A DNA stretch of 64,000 nucleotides, from contig CM039512.1 of NCBI GenBank assembly GCA_022432975.1, forward strand, positions 33,190,037 through 33,254,036, given 5' to 3'. Positions 63,597 through 64,000 of this stretch are shown one piece after another. Each line of letters begins with the position of its first letter. Positions within the stretch are counted from its first letter, which is position 1. Origin of the DNA: Begonia masoniana. Lineage: Eukaryota; Streptophyta; Magnoliopsida; Cucurbitales; Begoniaceae. The notes beneath the pieces are model-generated. The model saw only the letters and a program-made list of their open reading frames with translations, did no database searches and had not been told where the DNA came from. The position numbers and the translations under genes are program-made.

Positions 63597-64000
63597 TTAA
63601 ACAAATAATTCTGGATATCTATCAATAACATTCTGTTGTCTCTCCCAAATAGCTTCCTCCACATTATGATTGCGCCATAAAACCTTTACCAATGGAATCT
63701 CCTTGTTGCACAGCACTTTGATTGAAGACTCCAGAATCCTCACGGGCCTTTCTTCATACATCAATGTCGGCTGGATCTCTATGTTCACCGGTTCCACGAT
63801 TAGAGTAGGATCTCGCAAACATTTTCTCGGCATGGACACGTGAAAAACGTTGTGAACTCAATCCATAGATGCAGGTAGCTGTAGTCTGTAAGCTGTACTT
63901 CCTATTCTCTCCAAGATAGGAAACAGTCCTACAAACCTTGGACTGAACTTTCTCTTCTTACCAAAACACATCACGCCCTTGAATGGTGACACTTTTAGAA
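63597..64000 (-). pseudogene. chromovirus pol C-terminus (runs off the window)
   Basis: Minus-strand frame includes FGKKRKFSPRFVGLFPILER, AYRLQLPASMD, stop, VHNVFHVSMPRKCLRDP, and the chromodomain-like VLCNKEIPLVKVLWRNHNVE ending DRYPELFV at 63597. One in-frame TGA after PASMD (about 63858). Homologous to 52560-52887. The rest of the element lies beyond base 64000. Confidence 0.85.

Overview
This is plant nuclear DNA, most likely from a eudicot. The evidence is long-LTR Ty3/gypsy chromoviruses, a Sirevirus-type Ty1/copia element, Cassandra-type 5S-bearing TRIM sequence, MULE and hAT transposase remains, and a broken copy of the plant kinetochore gene NUF2 with GT-AG introns. The species cannot be named from the window. 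I see no intact host gene; almost everything is transposon sequence, much of it nested.

Layout. 1-2071: two gypsy LTR pieces in opposite orientation. 2072-3047: extremely AT-rich DNA. 3048-16560: a three-level nest in which a MULE transposase pseudogene (minus strand) is split by a rearranged Cassandra element (3929-16100), itself split by a Sirevirus (4760-14940, target duplication CAATT). The Cassandra right LTR also carries a 21-copy, 47-bp array that appears to be built from the neighbouring Sirevirus LTR. 16561-23450: copia and Cassandra remnants, a cluster of perfect hairpins, and two pure-A runs of 1001 and 501 bases that look like filled assembly gaps. 23453-31982: a NUF2 pseudogene on the minus strand, with ten recognisable exons, two stops, a frameshift and a solo LTR inside exon 1. 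32250-36821: old debris ending in a third pure-A run (1978 bases). 37291-39390: 105 identical 20-bp repeats abutting a truncated hAT transposase, which is split by a solo LTR (39495-41940) carrying a 112-bp array. 43068-45503: an LTR stub and a 152-bp array. 45508-55468: a chromovirus with both LTRs and a decayed gag-pol. 55590-61230: a 5S rDNA-like fragment split twice by solo LTRs. 61250-64000: the 3' end of another chromovirus on the minus strand.

Main observation. Eight divergent gypsy LTRs share a spliced-leader-like layout: pyrimidine-rich exon A with an AG/GTATGATTC-type donor, a 40-57 nt exon B, and an exon C with a short acidic frame. A 5-6 bp stem-loop always ends 20-22 nt before the exon C acceptor. 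Its base pairs change in a compensatory way between LTRs, which is what a conserved RNA structure would show. Other cross-family signals are a CCGRT/GATG motif array shared by gypsy and copia LTRs, and a CTCTGGA hairpin paired with GATCGATC palindromes. All comparisons were made by eye; LTR junction coordinates are exact where a target duplication is quoted and approximate elsewhere.
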